A DNA stretch of 64,000 bases, from contig NZ_JAEACF010000001.1 of NCBI RefSeq assembly GCF_016401385.1, positions 1 through 64,000 on the forward strand, read 5' to 3'. Position numbers and translations under genes: made by a program. Below, in pieces: positions 37,639 to 45,482 of the stretch. Each line of letters opens with the position of its first letter. The stretch's first letter is position 1. Source of the stretch: Fictibacillus halophilus. GTDB taxonomy: Bacteria > Bacillota > Bacilli > Bacillales > Fictibacillaceae. The notes below the pieces were generated by a model. It did not search any database. It was not told the origin of the DNA and was given only the letters and a program-made list of their open reading frames with translations.

Positions 37639-37670
37639 GACGTACTACACTTGTAGTGCTTCATTTTTAC
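37639..37670 (+). terminator. terminator between arsR2 and microprotein 1
   Basis: Hairpin around ACTACA-CTT-GTAGT, with outer AATGA/TCATT pairs and TTTTTA after. It separates arsR2 from a second regulated promoter. Confidence 0.65.
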
Positions 37671-37677
37671 ATAAAAC

Positions 37678-37715
37678 ATCAATTTTTTTTGATGTATAAA
37701 TCAATTATTTTTGAT
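37678..37715. promoter_or_regulatory. ArsR2 operators O3 and O4 (tandem)
   Basis: ATCAA-TTTTTT-TTGAT (37678-37693) and ATCAA-TTATTT-TTGAT (37700-37715), centres 22 bp apart, about two helical turns. A TATAAA (37695-37700) between them may be the -10 box of a second promoter. Confidence 0.75.
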
Positions 37716-37735
37716 ATAACAGGAGGAAAATTTTT

Positions 37736-37900
37736 ATGAATATTTATTATCTGGAAAAGATGTTTGAAATGAAGAAAAGAGAAGTGGAGCAGTTTGCGAA
37801 AGAAAATAGCAGACCAAAACAAATAAAATCAAACACTTTTAGTAGATCACTCTTAAAAAAAAGGGAAACAACACAATCAAATCAAGTATGCTGCGCTTGA
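37736..37900 (+). CDS. 54-residue microprotein ending in Cys-Cys (arsenic cluster)
   Basis: A short basic, helical protein beginning MNIYYLEKMFEMKKREVEQF and ending SNQVCCA. Its only cysteines are the vicinal pair at the C-terminus. The ribosome site AGGAGGAAA lies at ideal spacing, with two ArsR2 operators directly upstream and arsP 21 bases downstream. No family recognised. A role as As(III)-binding carrier or accessory to ArsP is inferred from the Cys pair and context only. Confidence 0.7.
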   Translation: MNIYYLEKMFEMKKREVEQFAKENSRPKQIKSNTFSRSLLKKRETTQSNQVCCA

Positions 37901-37921
37901 TAAAAAGGGAGAAGAAATATT

Positions 37922-38788
37922 ATGTGGATGGATACCTTTCAAAGTTTTTTAAGTATAGCCATTGAACTTTCGATTCTGTTCGTAGTGATCTCGTTTGTTA
38001 TCAATTTACTTCAAGCTTATATCCCTTATGAAAAAGTTGAGAAATATTTGGGAGGAAAGAACAAAGGAATAGGAGCATTATTCGCATTACTCTTTGCTTT
38101 TGTAACACCTTTTTGTTCTTGCTCTACCATACCAGTTGTTGTGAACATGTTAAAAAAGAAAATGCCTTTTTCCATAGTGATGGTATTTCTTTTTTCCTCA
38201 CCCGTACTTGATCCGACGATCATCACTATTATGGGAGTGTTATTAGGGTGGAAAGTAACGATCCTCTACACCATCATCACAGCGGTATTTTCTGTGATCA
38301 TCGGTTTTGCACTTGAAGCATTAGGATTTGAGAAATCAGTAAAGAACGTCGTGATGTCAGGGTATCAAAAAGAAACGAAAAAGTTTGATGTGAAAGTTGC
38401 TCTTTTAGAAACAATGAATTTGATGAGGAGTGTTTATCCTTATCTTTTACTCGGAGCAGCTATTGGAGCTGTTATTCATGGATTGGTACCAACAAATTGG
38501 ATTGCAAGTACGTTTGGCAGCGATAACTGGTGGATCGTTCCGATAGCGGCGGTTGTAGGGATTCCTTTATACATCAGGCTATCGAGTATGATTCCGATCT
38601 CTCAAGTTCTGATCGCAAAAGGAATGGCGCTTGGCCCTGTGATGGCACTCATGATCTCATCAGCTGGTGCGAGCCTTCCAGAGGTTGTTCTCTTAAAGTC
38701 CATTTTTAAGAAAGAACTCGTCATTATGTTTGTCCTATCTGTGATTACCATGTCAACAATTTCTGGTTTTATTTTCTATCTTGTTTAA
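37922..38788 (+). CDS. arsP: ArsP-type permease (DUF318 / PF03773)
   Basis: A 288-residue membrane protein with about eight TM helices. The hallmark is FVTPFCSCSTIPVVVNMLKKK near residue 58-78; its paired Cys bind trivalent organoarsenicals in ArsP. A second half-repeat appears as GIPLYIRLSSMIPISQVLIAKG and SSAGASLPEVVLL. Known ArsP proteins export methylarsenite and roxarsone(III). Start ATG 14 bases after GGGAGAAG. Context with arsR2 and Cys-pair microproteins supports the role; other PF03773 permeases of unknown substrate exist. Confidence 0.85.
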   Translation: MWMDTFQSFLSIAIELSILFVVISFVINLLQAYIPYEKVEKYLGGKNKGIGALFALLFAFVTPFCSCSTIPVVVNMLKKKMPFSIVMVFLFSSPVLDPTIITIMGVLLGWKVTILYTIITAVFSVIIGFALEALGFEKSVKNVVMSGYQKETKKFDVKVALLETMNLMRSVYPYLLLGAAIGAVIHGLVPTNWIASTFGSDNWWIVPIAAVVGIPLYIRLSSMIPISQVLIAKGMALGPVMALMISSAGASLPEVVLLKSIFKKELVIMFVLSVITMSTISGFIFYLV

Positions 38789-38827
38789 GATCTTTCACAA
38801 AGCTTGAAAGGAAAGGAGGTGAGATTA

Positions 38828-38974
38828 ATGAGTTTCATAAAAATTTTCTTCGGAAACAAAAATGAAAAAGAAGCTAACTGCTGCAGCGTTCAAATTGTTG
38901 AAGTAAGTGATAGAGAAGAAACAGTATGTTGTGAAACAGAGAATAGTAAAGATCAAAACAAATGTTGCGTATAA
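38828..38974 (+). CDS. 48-residue microprotein with three Cys-Cys pairs
   Basis: A small acidic protein beginning MSFIKIFFGNKNEKEANCCS and ending DQNKCCV. CC pairs lie at residues 18-19, 34-35 and 46-47, spaced 16 and 12 apart, with almost no other hydrophobic content after residue 9. AAAGGAGGTGA precedes the ATG at ideal distance. It follows arsP by 39 bases and ends at a terminator. It looks like a thiol-rich metalloid-binding peptide; function not known. Confidence 0.75.
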   Translation: MSFIKIFFGNKNEKEANCCSVQIVEVSDREETVCCETENSKDQNKCCV

Positions 38975-39007
38975 ACCAAACTAATTAATCCCCATATATT
39001 CATCAAA

Positions 39008-39036
39008 AACATTCCTGCTACAGGGATGTTTTTTTA
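39008..39036 (+). terminator. terminator of the arsP operon
   Basis: Stem AACATTCCTG / CAGGGATGTT with CTA loop and seven T. Confidence 0.9.
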
Positions 39037-39103
39037 TGAATAAGAACATACATGACATACGTCTTAATAATAAAGTTTTGTTAGAAAGGATGTTTGCACG
39101 AAA

Positions 39104-39908
39104 GTGGAACTTTTTAAAAATGCTGTTCCAGTATTTCTAACGATTTGTATGATTGTATTGTTCGGAGCCTTACCTATCCTTATTGTGGGAACTGAGATCC
39201 ACTTTAGTGCTTATGTAATAGAAACGAAGAATCTGATTCTTAGCCTGATTCAACCATATGAAATCACCTATTTCATTACAAAACCAGAACGTCCGCTATT
39301 CCCAGAGATATTTAATCCTTACCTTTACAGCATGAGCATTTATTTCTTAGCTTTTTTCCTCTCCATTTTGCTTGGACTACTACTGAGTTTTGTCACGATA
39401 AACTTTTTTTCAAAGTCGGCAAAAAGGTTCATATCGTTTATTGTGTTTGTTTTAGAATCATTGCCTGATCTGTTTATCGTCGTCATGATACAAATGGGGG
39501 GTGGTTTGGTTCTTTAAGAAAACTGGAATTCTTGTAATGCCATTTACCTCTCTCCCTGATGAACGATCTTATTTCATTCCTATTATAGCGCTATCGATTC
39601 TACCTACTGTTCAATTTTTCAAAATGTTTATGCTTTCTTTAGAAGAAGAAGTACAAATGGATTATGTAGTTTTTGCAAGAGCAAAAGGTATGCCATTCAT
39701 CAAGATCCTTCCTTTCCATGTTTATCGAAACACATTGATGAGCATCTTTTATCAATCAAAATCGATTTTATGGATGATGCTTTCTAACCTTTTAGTACTG
39801 GAATATATCTTGAATATGAATGGATTTACTTCGTTTATTTTTACTTACTTGTCTCCTGAACTTTTTGTTGTAGGACTCATTATGCTACTTTTACCAACTT
39901 ATTTGTAA
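39104..39908 (+). pseudogene. peptide/nickel ABC transporter permease, frameshifted
   Basis: Two frames together make one DppB/OppB-type permease. The first (39104-39517) ends ...LESLPDLFIVVMIQMGGGLVL. The second (overlapping from 39501) continues with FFKKTGILVMPFTSLP and contains the EAA loop FARAKGMPFIKILPFHVYR. Removing one G from the six-G run at 39496-39501 restores a single frame. The C-terminus also looks cut (PTYL stop) where one extra T would restore FVIAYL. So one or two homopolymer indels, either real decay or assembly error. No ATPase or binding-protein gene is adjacent. Confidence 0.8.
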
Positions 39909-39964
39909 TTGCTTATCTTTAAAATTTTCATAAAAAAACTCAATAATGAAGAGGTGGTCCTATA

Positions 39965-40966
39965 GTGAAAACATTTTTTGTGCGGAATTTTTATATCCTA
40001 TTAGGATCTAGCTTTATAGTTGGCGTTTTGTTAGCAAGTTGTATAAATGGTGTGTTCTTTGACGGGGAGATCAAACAGACGCAGGCTATATATGTAGATG
40101 CTTATCCTGTAGATAAAGCTCCCTTTGAACCGGCACATAGTTTCTGGCTTGGAACAGATACGAACGGCAGGCACTTGTTACATGTCATCATAGAAGGAGC
40201 AAAGTATACGATTGGTTTGGGTTTATTTATTGCGATCTTTAGAATGTTTTTCTCGTTTGTTTTAGGAACGATTTATGCGCTGTACCTGCAAAAATACCAA
40301 AGAGTTCTATCCGCATTAAGTAATGCATTTCAATATATTCCGGTTGTGTTATTGGCTTATTTTCTATTAAGTCCGGTCTTGAATCAAGCTTTTGAGGGTT
40401 TTCAGTATTCATTTGCAACTAGGGTATGGTATGAAATTATTTTGCTAGTGCTATTGGCTCTTCCAACAGTCTCTTTAGTAATCGGAAACGAAATCTCGAT
40501 TATTCTAAGAAAAGAATTTATCCAGAGTGCTAAAACACTTGGAGCAAGTTCTTTCTTCATCCTTCGAAAGCACGTCATCGTACATATATATCGTCGCTTG
40601 TTAATCATCTTCACTCAGCAAGTGATACAGGTCTTATTGATCTTAGCTCATTTAGGATTGTTCGAACTTTATCTTGGTGGAACCAAAATTGATTATAGCA
40701 TCATGAAAGCTGCTCCGATTACCACTACATATGAATGGTCAGGGCTAATTGGTGATTATTTTGATCTATTTATTGTATATCCGTGGATTCCACTTGTTCC
40801 AATCGGCGCTTTCACCTTAGCGATTCTCTCCTTGAATCTTATTGTAAAAGGTCTCGAAAAGAATATGGATCCTGAGCTAGCCCCTCAAACAAAGAGATTA
40901 AAGCAAACGGAAATCAAAGAGGGAAGACGTAAAGAGTTTAGTTTCCAGGTAGTCACACGAGATTAA
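39965..40966 (+). CDS. peptide/nickel ABC transporter permease (DppC/OppC-like)
   Basis: A 333-residue permease with an N-terminal helix (about 9-27), a short extracytoplasmic segment with FWLGTDTNGRHLLHVIIEG typical of OppC, about five further TM helices and the EAA loop QSAKTLGASSFFILRKHVI. GTG start with AGAGGTGGT. It is the partner of the frameshifted upstream permease; without ATPases nearby, it may depend on shared ATPases or be a relic. Confidence 0.85.
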   Translation: MKTFFVRNFYILLGSSFIVGVLLASCINGVFFDGEIKQTQAIYVDAYPVDKAPFEPAHSFWLGTDTNGRHLLHVIIEGAKYTIGLGLFIAIFRMFFSFVLGTIYALYLQKYQRVLSALSNAFQYIPVVLLAYFLLSPVLNQAFEGFQYSFATRVWYEIILLVLLALPTVSLVIGNEISIILRKEFIQSAKTLGASSFFILRKHVIVHIYRRLLIIFTQQVIQVLLILAHLGLFELYLGGTKIDYSIMKAAPITTTYEWSGLIGDYFDLFIVYPWIPLVPIGAFTLAILSLNLIVKGLEKNMDPELAPQTKRLKQTEIKEGRRKEFSFQVVTRD

Positions 40967-41035
40967 CGAAAAAGCGTGTCTTTTTTTAGTTCTAAAAGTG
41001 TATCTCATTTTATGATGTTCTTTTTTCTTCCATGC

Positions 41036-41172
41036 AGGTTGATTGTAGCGTAAGGTGGCGAGACTCCTATGGGACGAGCGGTCAGGTGGAGACTCCTAAA
41101 GGCGCGAAGCGGCAGGAGGCTCACCGTTCGCCCCATGGAAAGCGAGCTGCCTGGAGCGGAAATCAACTACTT
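41036..41172 (-). repeat. ~135-bp dispersed Bacillaceae-type repeat, copy B
   Basis: Read on the minus strand it begins GTAGTTGATTTCCGCTCCAG and shares GCTCGCTTTCC, GGTGAGCC, AGGAGTCTC and the end ATCAACCT with copy A at 19657. Inner parts carry matched indels. The rest of the 40967-41304 gap shows no gene. Confidence 0.8.
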
Positions 41173-41304
41173 TCCTAAAGGTAGCAATGTAACGAAAACA
41201 TCCTATCTTTTTGAACGTTTCGTGACATGTAAAACTGTCCAGTTGACTGTATGGTTTAGTCTATTGTACATTGTATGTAATTATCAAGAGGAAGAGGTGA
41301 GGAT

Positions 41305-41724
41305 ATTGGGAAGGCGTATCGTATTGGTGAACTAGCAGAGGTAACAAATGTATCTAAAAGAACCATCGACTATTATTCCCAGATTGGTTTACTCCAGCCT
41401 CTTCGAACGGATTCGAATTATCGACTATATGACGAAGAGACGATTCATGTATTAGGGTTAATCGAGCATTATAAGAAGCTGAACATGCCCTTGCATGAAA
41501 TCAAGTCTGTGATTGAACTAGTCAAATTGAAAAGTACTGAAAATGAACACGTCGAAAAGTACGTAGACCAGATCGCAGAGCTCATGAAACACCTAGAGGC
41601 AGAAATCAAAGAGATCAAGCCGATCATGGAAAGCTTAAACGATAAGCAAAGAGAGCTGCTCTTAAATAAAGTCTCTCCTCAAGGCATGACTTTAGCGCAT
41701 TCATTACTTTTACTTTTCGGGTAA
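41305..41724 (+). CDS. MerR-family regulator with non-standard start (ATT)
   Basis: A 139-residue MerR protein. Reading from codon 41308 gives GKAYRIGELAEVTNVSKRT, then IDYYSQIGLLQP and NYRLYDEETIHVLGLIEHY, a complete MerR helix-turn-helix and wing, followed by a coiled-coil helix (KLKSTENEHVEKYV...). No ATG, GTG or TTG exists in frame before it. The ribosome site AGAGGTGAGG (41293-41302) points to ATT at 41305 as the initiation codon, or to a point mutation of ATG. The only in-frame ATG (41485) would cut off the DNA-binding domain. It precedes the CNNM gene by 99 bases, like yhdQ next to yhdP in B. subtilis. Confidence 0.8.
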   Translation: MGKAYRIGELAEVTNVSKRTIDYYSQIGLLQPLRTDSNYRLYDEETIHVLGLIEHYKKLNMPLHEIKSVIELVKLKSTENEHVEKYVDQIAELMKHLEAEIKEIKPIMESLNDKQRELLLNKVSPQGMTLAHSLLLLFG

Positions 41725-41823
41725 ATAATAGTTGAGAGATATTCTTCGTGTTTAACGATCTAAACTATTTATACAACCTGGGAGGTGTATTCCTTGTGGT
41801 TCATGTAACCATGAGGAGAACAT

Positions 41824-43134
41824 TTGGAGATTATTAACTTAATTATGGTAGCTATTTTAATCGCGTTGACTGCTTTTTTTGTAGCTACCGAATTTGCGAT
41901 TGTAAAGATTCGTACAACAAGATTGGATCAACTCGTAACAGAAGGGAATACGAAAGCGGTAGCAGCTAGAAAGGTTGTCGGAAATCTCGATGAATACCTT
42001 TCTGCCTGTCAACTTGGTATTACCATAACTGCACTAGGATTAGGGTGGTTAGGAGAGCCGACAGTAGAGCACTTGTTGCATCCTCTATTTGTAGAGCTTG
42101 ATCTGTCTGAGTCTGTTTCAAGTATCTTATCGTTTATTATCGCCTTTGCTTTAATTACATTCTTACACGTAGTTATTGGAGAGCTTGCACCAAAAACACT
42201 TGCTATTCAAAAGGCGGAAGCCGTTACGTTAAGAATTGCAAAGCCAATCATGTTTTTCTATAAGATCATGTATCCGTTTATTAAAACATTGAACGGATCT
42301 GCGCGTATTTTTACAGGATGGTTTGGTTTGAAGCCTGCATCCGAACATGAACTTGCTCACTCGGAGGAAGAGTTGAGACTCATCCTTTCTGAAAGTTACA
42401 AAAGCGGTGAGATCAACCAGTCAGAGTTTAAATATGTGAACAATATCTTCCAATTTGACGATCGTACCGCTAAAGAAATTATGGTACCTCGCGTTGATAT
42501 GATAACACTTGATAAATCTGAAACAGTAAAAGAAAGTATTGCTGTTGTAACAGAAGAGAACTATACCCGTTATCCAATCGTAGATGGAGATAAAGACAGT
42601 GTTGTCGGTATGGTTAATATGAAGCAAGTATTAACGGACTTTGTTAACGGAAAGAACCCAGATGCTTCACTCGAAGAGTATGTAAGACCTGTTATTCAGG
42701 TTTTTGAAACAATGCCTATACACGATCTTTTGTTAAAAATGCAGAAAGAACGTGTTCATATGGCGATTTTGATCGATGAATATGGCGGCACATCGGGACT
42801 TGTAACCGTTGAAGATATTCTAGAAGAAATCGTAGGCGAAATTCGAGATGAATTTGATGAAGATGAAGTTCCTGATATTAAGAAGGTTGATGAAAACAGA
42901 ACAATCCTTGACGGGAAAGTATTGATTTCAGAAGTAAACGATCTTTTTGGCCTGAATATTAATGATGAAGATGTTGATACGATCGGTGGATGGATTCTTT
43001 CTGAAAAGATCGAGATCAAAATGGACGATGAGGTTTCCGTGGAAAATTATCGTTTCAAGATATTGGAAATCGATGGGTATCATGTTAAATCACTTGAAGT
43101 ACTAAAAGTGAAGAACGAAGAATCTCTAACTTAA
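41824..43134 (+). CDS. CNNM/CorC-family transporter (MpfA/YhdP-like)
   Basis: A 436-residue membrane protein. The CNNM transmembrane domain (1-190, about four TM helices) includes TALGLGWLGEPTVEHLL and HVVIGELAPKTLAIQ. Two CBS domains follow (about 215-335; MVPRVDMITLD...NYTRYPIV), then a CorC_HlyC domain (about 350-430). B. subtilis MpfA (YhdP) exports Mg2+. A TTG start after GAGGAGAAC fits. The MerR gene upstream may regulate it. Confidence 0.9.
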   Translation: MEIINLIMVAILIALTAFFVATEFAIVKIRTTRLDQLVTEGNTKAVAARKVVGNLDEYLSACQLGITITALGLGWLGEPTVEHLLHPLFVELDLSESVSSILSFIIAFALITFLHVVIGELAPKTLAIQKAEAVTLRIAKPIMFFYKIMYPFIKTLNGSARIFTGWFGLKPASEHELAHSEEELRLILSESYKSGEINQSEFKYVNNIFQFDDRTAKEIMVPRVDMITLDKSETVKESIAVVTEENYTRYPIVDGDKDSVVGMVNMKQVLTDFVNGKNPDASLEEYVRPVIQVFETMPIHDLLLKMQKERVHMAILIDEYGGTSGLVTVEDILEEIVGEIRDEFDEDEVPDIKKVDENRTILDGKVLISEVNDLFGLNINDEDVDTIGGWILSEKIEIKMDDEVSVENYRFKILEIDGYHVKSLEVLKVKNEESLT

Positions 43135-43140
43135 TCAAAC

Positions 43141-43170
43141 GAGACGTGCAAGCTTTGCACGTCTTTTTTA
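43141..43170 (+). terminator. terminator after CNNM gene
   Basis: Stem GACGTGCAA / TTTGCACGTC with six T. Confidence 0.85.
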
Positions 43171-43228
43171 TAAAAAAAGCAGAAGATGCTTTTGAAAAGT
43201 TTTAGTTATAGAGACAAAGGAGTTATTT

Positions 43229-43840
43229 ATGGAGAATTGGTTAATCAATATTATGAACGAATTTGGATATTGGGGAATTCTACTGTTAATTGCATTAGAA
43301 AACGTATTTCCCCCGATTCCATCTGAAATCATCTTGACATTTGGAGGGTTCATGACGAATTCTTCAGATTTAAATATAGTAGGAGTCATTTTAGCAGCAA
43401 CAGTAGGTTCTGTTCTAGGAGCGGTGATTCTATATGGTGTAGGACTGCAGCTTGACGTTGAACGAATGGAAAAGATCATAGACAGATGGGGACATATCCT
43501 TCGATTAACGAAAAAGGATATTCATAAGGCTGATGCATGGTTTGATAAATATGGCCCATGGACGGTATTCTTCTGTCGATTCATTCCGTTGATTCGAAGC
43601 TTAATCTCTATTCCTGCGGGCATGTCTAACATGAATTTTGGTTTATTCCTTGTTCTTACAACATTCGGAACGCTAATCTGGAACATTGCTCTCGTCAACT
43701 TAGGTGCTTATTTTGGAGCTTCATGGGAAGTTATTGTAGGGTATATGGACGTTTACTCCAAAATTATCTATGCTGTTTTGGCGTTACTCTTTGTTTCTGT
43801 TGTCATTCTTTATGTACGAAAGCGAAGACAAAATAGCTAA
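43229..43840 (+). CDS. DedA-family membrane protein
   Basis: A 203-residue protein of the DedA/VTT family, some of which flip undecaprenyl phosphate or phosphatidylethanolamine. The family motifs are visible: ALENVFPPIPSEIILTFGGF, then FDKYGPWTVFFCRFIPLIRSLISIPAGMSNMNF with the key F-x-R-x-x-P-x-x-R arrangement. Four or five TM helices, ending in a basic tail. AAAGGAG precedes the ATG. Confidence 0.93.
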   Translation: MENWLINIMNEFGYWGILLLIALENVFPPIPSEIILTFGGFMTNSSDLNIVGVILAATVGSVLGAVILYGVGLQLDVERMEKIIDRWGHILRLTKKDIHKADAWFDKYGPWTVFFCRFIPLIRSLISIPAGMSNMNFGLFLVLTTFGTLIWNIALVNLGAYFGASWEVIVGYMDVYSKIIYAVLALLFVSVVILYVRKRRQNS

Positions 43841-43882
43841 CTTTACTCTTAATTTTAAACAAATATAATTGTACATTTTAAT

Positions 43883-43913
43883 GAATCTCCTAGTAGGGGA
43901 TTCTTTTTTTTTT
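43883..43913 (+). terminator. terminator after dedA-like gene
   Basis: Stem GAATCTCC / GGGGATTC with TAGTA loop and ten T. Confidence 0.9.
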
Positions 43914-43999
43914 GAGAGTCGGCTGTTTTCAAAGGTCTCCCATTATTCAAGGTAAAAAGTCTGCGAAAGTGACCTTTACAGCGTTGAAATGCTTGAACA

Positions 44000-44015
44000 T
44001 TAAACAGTTGTTTAA
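44000..44015. repeat. palindrome TTAAACA-NN-TGTTTAA, copy 3
   Basis: TTAAACA-GT-TGTTTAA with 7-bp arms, 133 bases before the tetR start. This is the only copy lying upstream of a gene rather than at a gene end. Confidence 0.75.
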
Positions 44016-44099
44016 AACACTGCTAGGGGATATTTTTTGTTATTATTTACAATTTTGTGAATCTCTAAGAAAACGCATTCTATTATCTGTTAAAAAATG

Positions 44100-44123
44100 T
44101 ATAATAAAATAGAACGGTCGTTC
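44100..44123 (+). promoter_or_regulatory. tetR -10 box and TetR operator candidate
   Basis: TATAAT at 44100-44105 (no good -35), followed by the dyad GAACG-GT-CGTTC at 44112-44123. It sits over the start of the transcript, just before the ribosome site, so autorepression is likely. The rest of the 43841-44147 gap holds a terminator and palindrome copy 3. Confidence 0.65.
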
Positions 44124-44147
44124 AATTTAGAGAAAGGAATTAAACCG

Positions 44148-44735
44148 TTGAGCAAAAGAAGATACAACAGTGAAACAGCAAAACAAGAAATCATGGAAAA
44201 AGCCTTTTTACTCTTTTCACAAAAAGGTTACACACAAACGTCAGTAGCTGATATCTCAAAAGCTTCTGGTTACAGCAAAGGGCATATCTATTATCATTTT
44301 CAGAATAAAGAAAAGTTGTTTGTGTTATTAGCACAACGAACGATGAACGAGTGGTATATCAAGTGGATGAACAAAGAACATGACTTTACTTGTGCATCCG
44401 ATAAGCTATATGGAATGGCTATGCACGTTCTTTATAATTACCAAACCCCTTTATTAAAAGGAGGGCAAGAGCTTGCCTCAAATCCCGAATCAAGTCCTGA
44501 ATCCGTTAAGCAGCTATACGAATTAGCGGTTATTCCAATGGGTGCATATCGTGCAATTCTCGTTCAAGGGATAGAAGAAGGAGAGTTTAAGAACGGCAAT
44601 GTGGAAGAATGGACGGTGTTGATCGGTACGTGGCTTGGTGGACTTTGTCAGCTTACGAATACTCAAGAGCTTTCTAGCTTAGAGCCGCTTTTTAAGAAAG
44701 CTGTAAGTATGTTTTTAGAGTCCATTCAAAAATAA
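44148..44735 (+). CDS. TetR/AcrR-family repressor
   Basis: A 195-residue regulator. The HTH (about 8-55) reads EIMEKAFLLFSQKGYTQTSV then ADISKASGYSKGHIYYHFQNK. The C-terminal ligand domain is helical. TTG start after AGAAAGGAAT gives the usual short N-terminal extension; an upstream ATG crosses the operator dyad. It is followed after 12 bases by the SGNH hydrolase gene, so the three genes tetR-SGNH-SDR probably form one operon. Confidence 0.9.
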   Translation: MSKRRYNSETAKQEIMEKAFLLFSQKGYTQTSVADISKASGYSKGHIYYHFQNKEKLFVLLAQRTMNEWYIKWMNKEHDFTCASDKLYGMAMHVLYNYQTPLLKGGQELASNPESSPESVKQLYELAVIPMGAYRAILVQGIEEGEFKNGNVEEWTVLIGTWLGGLCQLTNTQELSSLEPLFKKAVSMFLESIQK

Positions 44736-44747
44736 GGAGGAAAAGTT

Positions 44748-45443
44748 ATGAAAATCGGATTAATCGGTGACAGTCTAACAGAGGGACGACCTGGTGTTTC
44801 TTTTTTTCACCTCTTACAAAAACAATCTCCACACATGACATTTGTGAACCTGGGAAAGCCGGGGGAGTCTGTTAAAAGCTTGCATAGCCGCCTAACAAAA
44901 AAGAAGTTAGAAAACTTTGATCTTGCTTTCCTGTGGATTGGGGTTAATGACGTTTATTCAAAACTACTTAGTGTGCAAGCACAGCCAGTTGCAAAGGACC
45001 ATGAAGAGTTTAAAGATTATTATCAAAAAGTATTAGAGTGTGTTTTATCTTCCTCAAGTAGTGTAATAACCGTCACCCCAGCAATAGTTGGTGAAAACAT
45101 CAATAATGTTTCAAACAAAGAAATAAAGCAATTAAATACCCTCATCGCAACCATCACGAACAAACATGCAAATGCTACCACACTAAATCTACATTCTGTT
45201 TTTGAACAACACCTATCTTCAGTAAAGAGTTCCGACTATATCAGTACAAAAGTTTTAAGAGTTATGAAAGATGTTCTTTTTTATAAAAAACCATCAAGAA
45301 TTGATCAGATGTCAAAGAAACGTGGATTGCATCTGACACTAGATGGCATTCATTTGAATAGCAAAGGCGCTCAAATTGTTGCAGACGAATATGCTGCAAT
45401 AATTGATCAACATCAATGTATCGATAAGAACGCTATAAAGTAA
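44748..45443 (+). CDS. SGNH/GDSL-family hydrolase
   Basis: A 231-residue esterase/lipase-like enzyme without a signal peptide. Block I GLIGDSLTEG (catalytic Ser about residue 9), block III GVNDVY and block V DGIHLNSKG (Asp, His) are present. Probable intracellular acyl-ester hydrolase; substrate unknown. AAGGAGGAAA precedes the ATG. Confidence 0.9.
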   Translation: MKIGLIGDSLTEGRPGVSFFHLLQKQSPHMTFVNLGKPGESVKSLHSRLTKKKLENFDLAFLWIGVNDVYSKLLSVQAQPVAKDHEEFKDYYQKVLECVLSSSSSVITVTPAIVGENINNVSNKEIKQLNTLIATITNKHANATTLNLHSVFEQHLSSVKSSDYISTKVLRVMKDVLFYKKPSRIDQMSKKRGLHLTLDGIHLNSKGAQIVADEYAAIIDQHQCIDKNAIK

Positions 45444-45482
45444 TCTTGGAATAAAAACGAGTAAATAGAGGTGGTTGATCTG

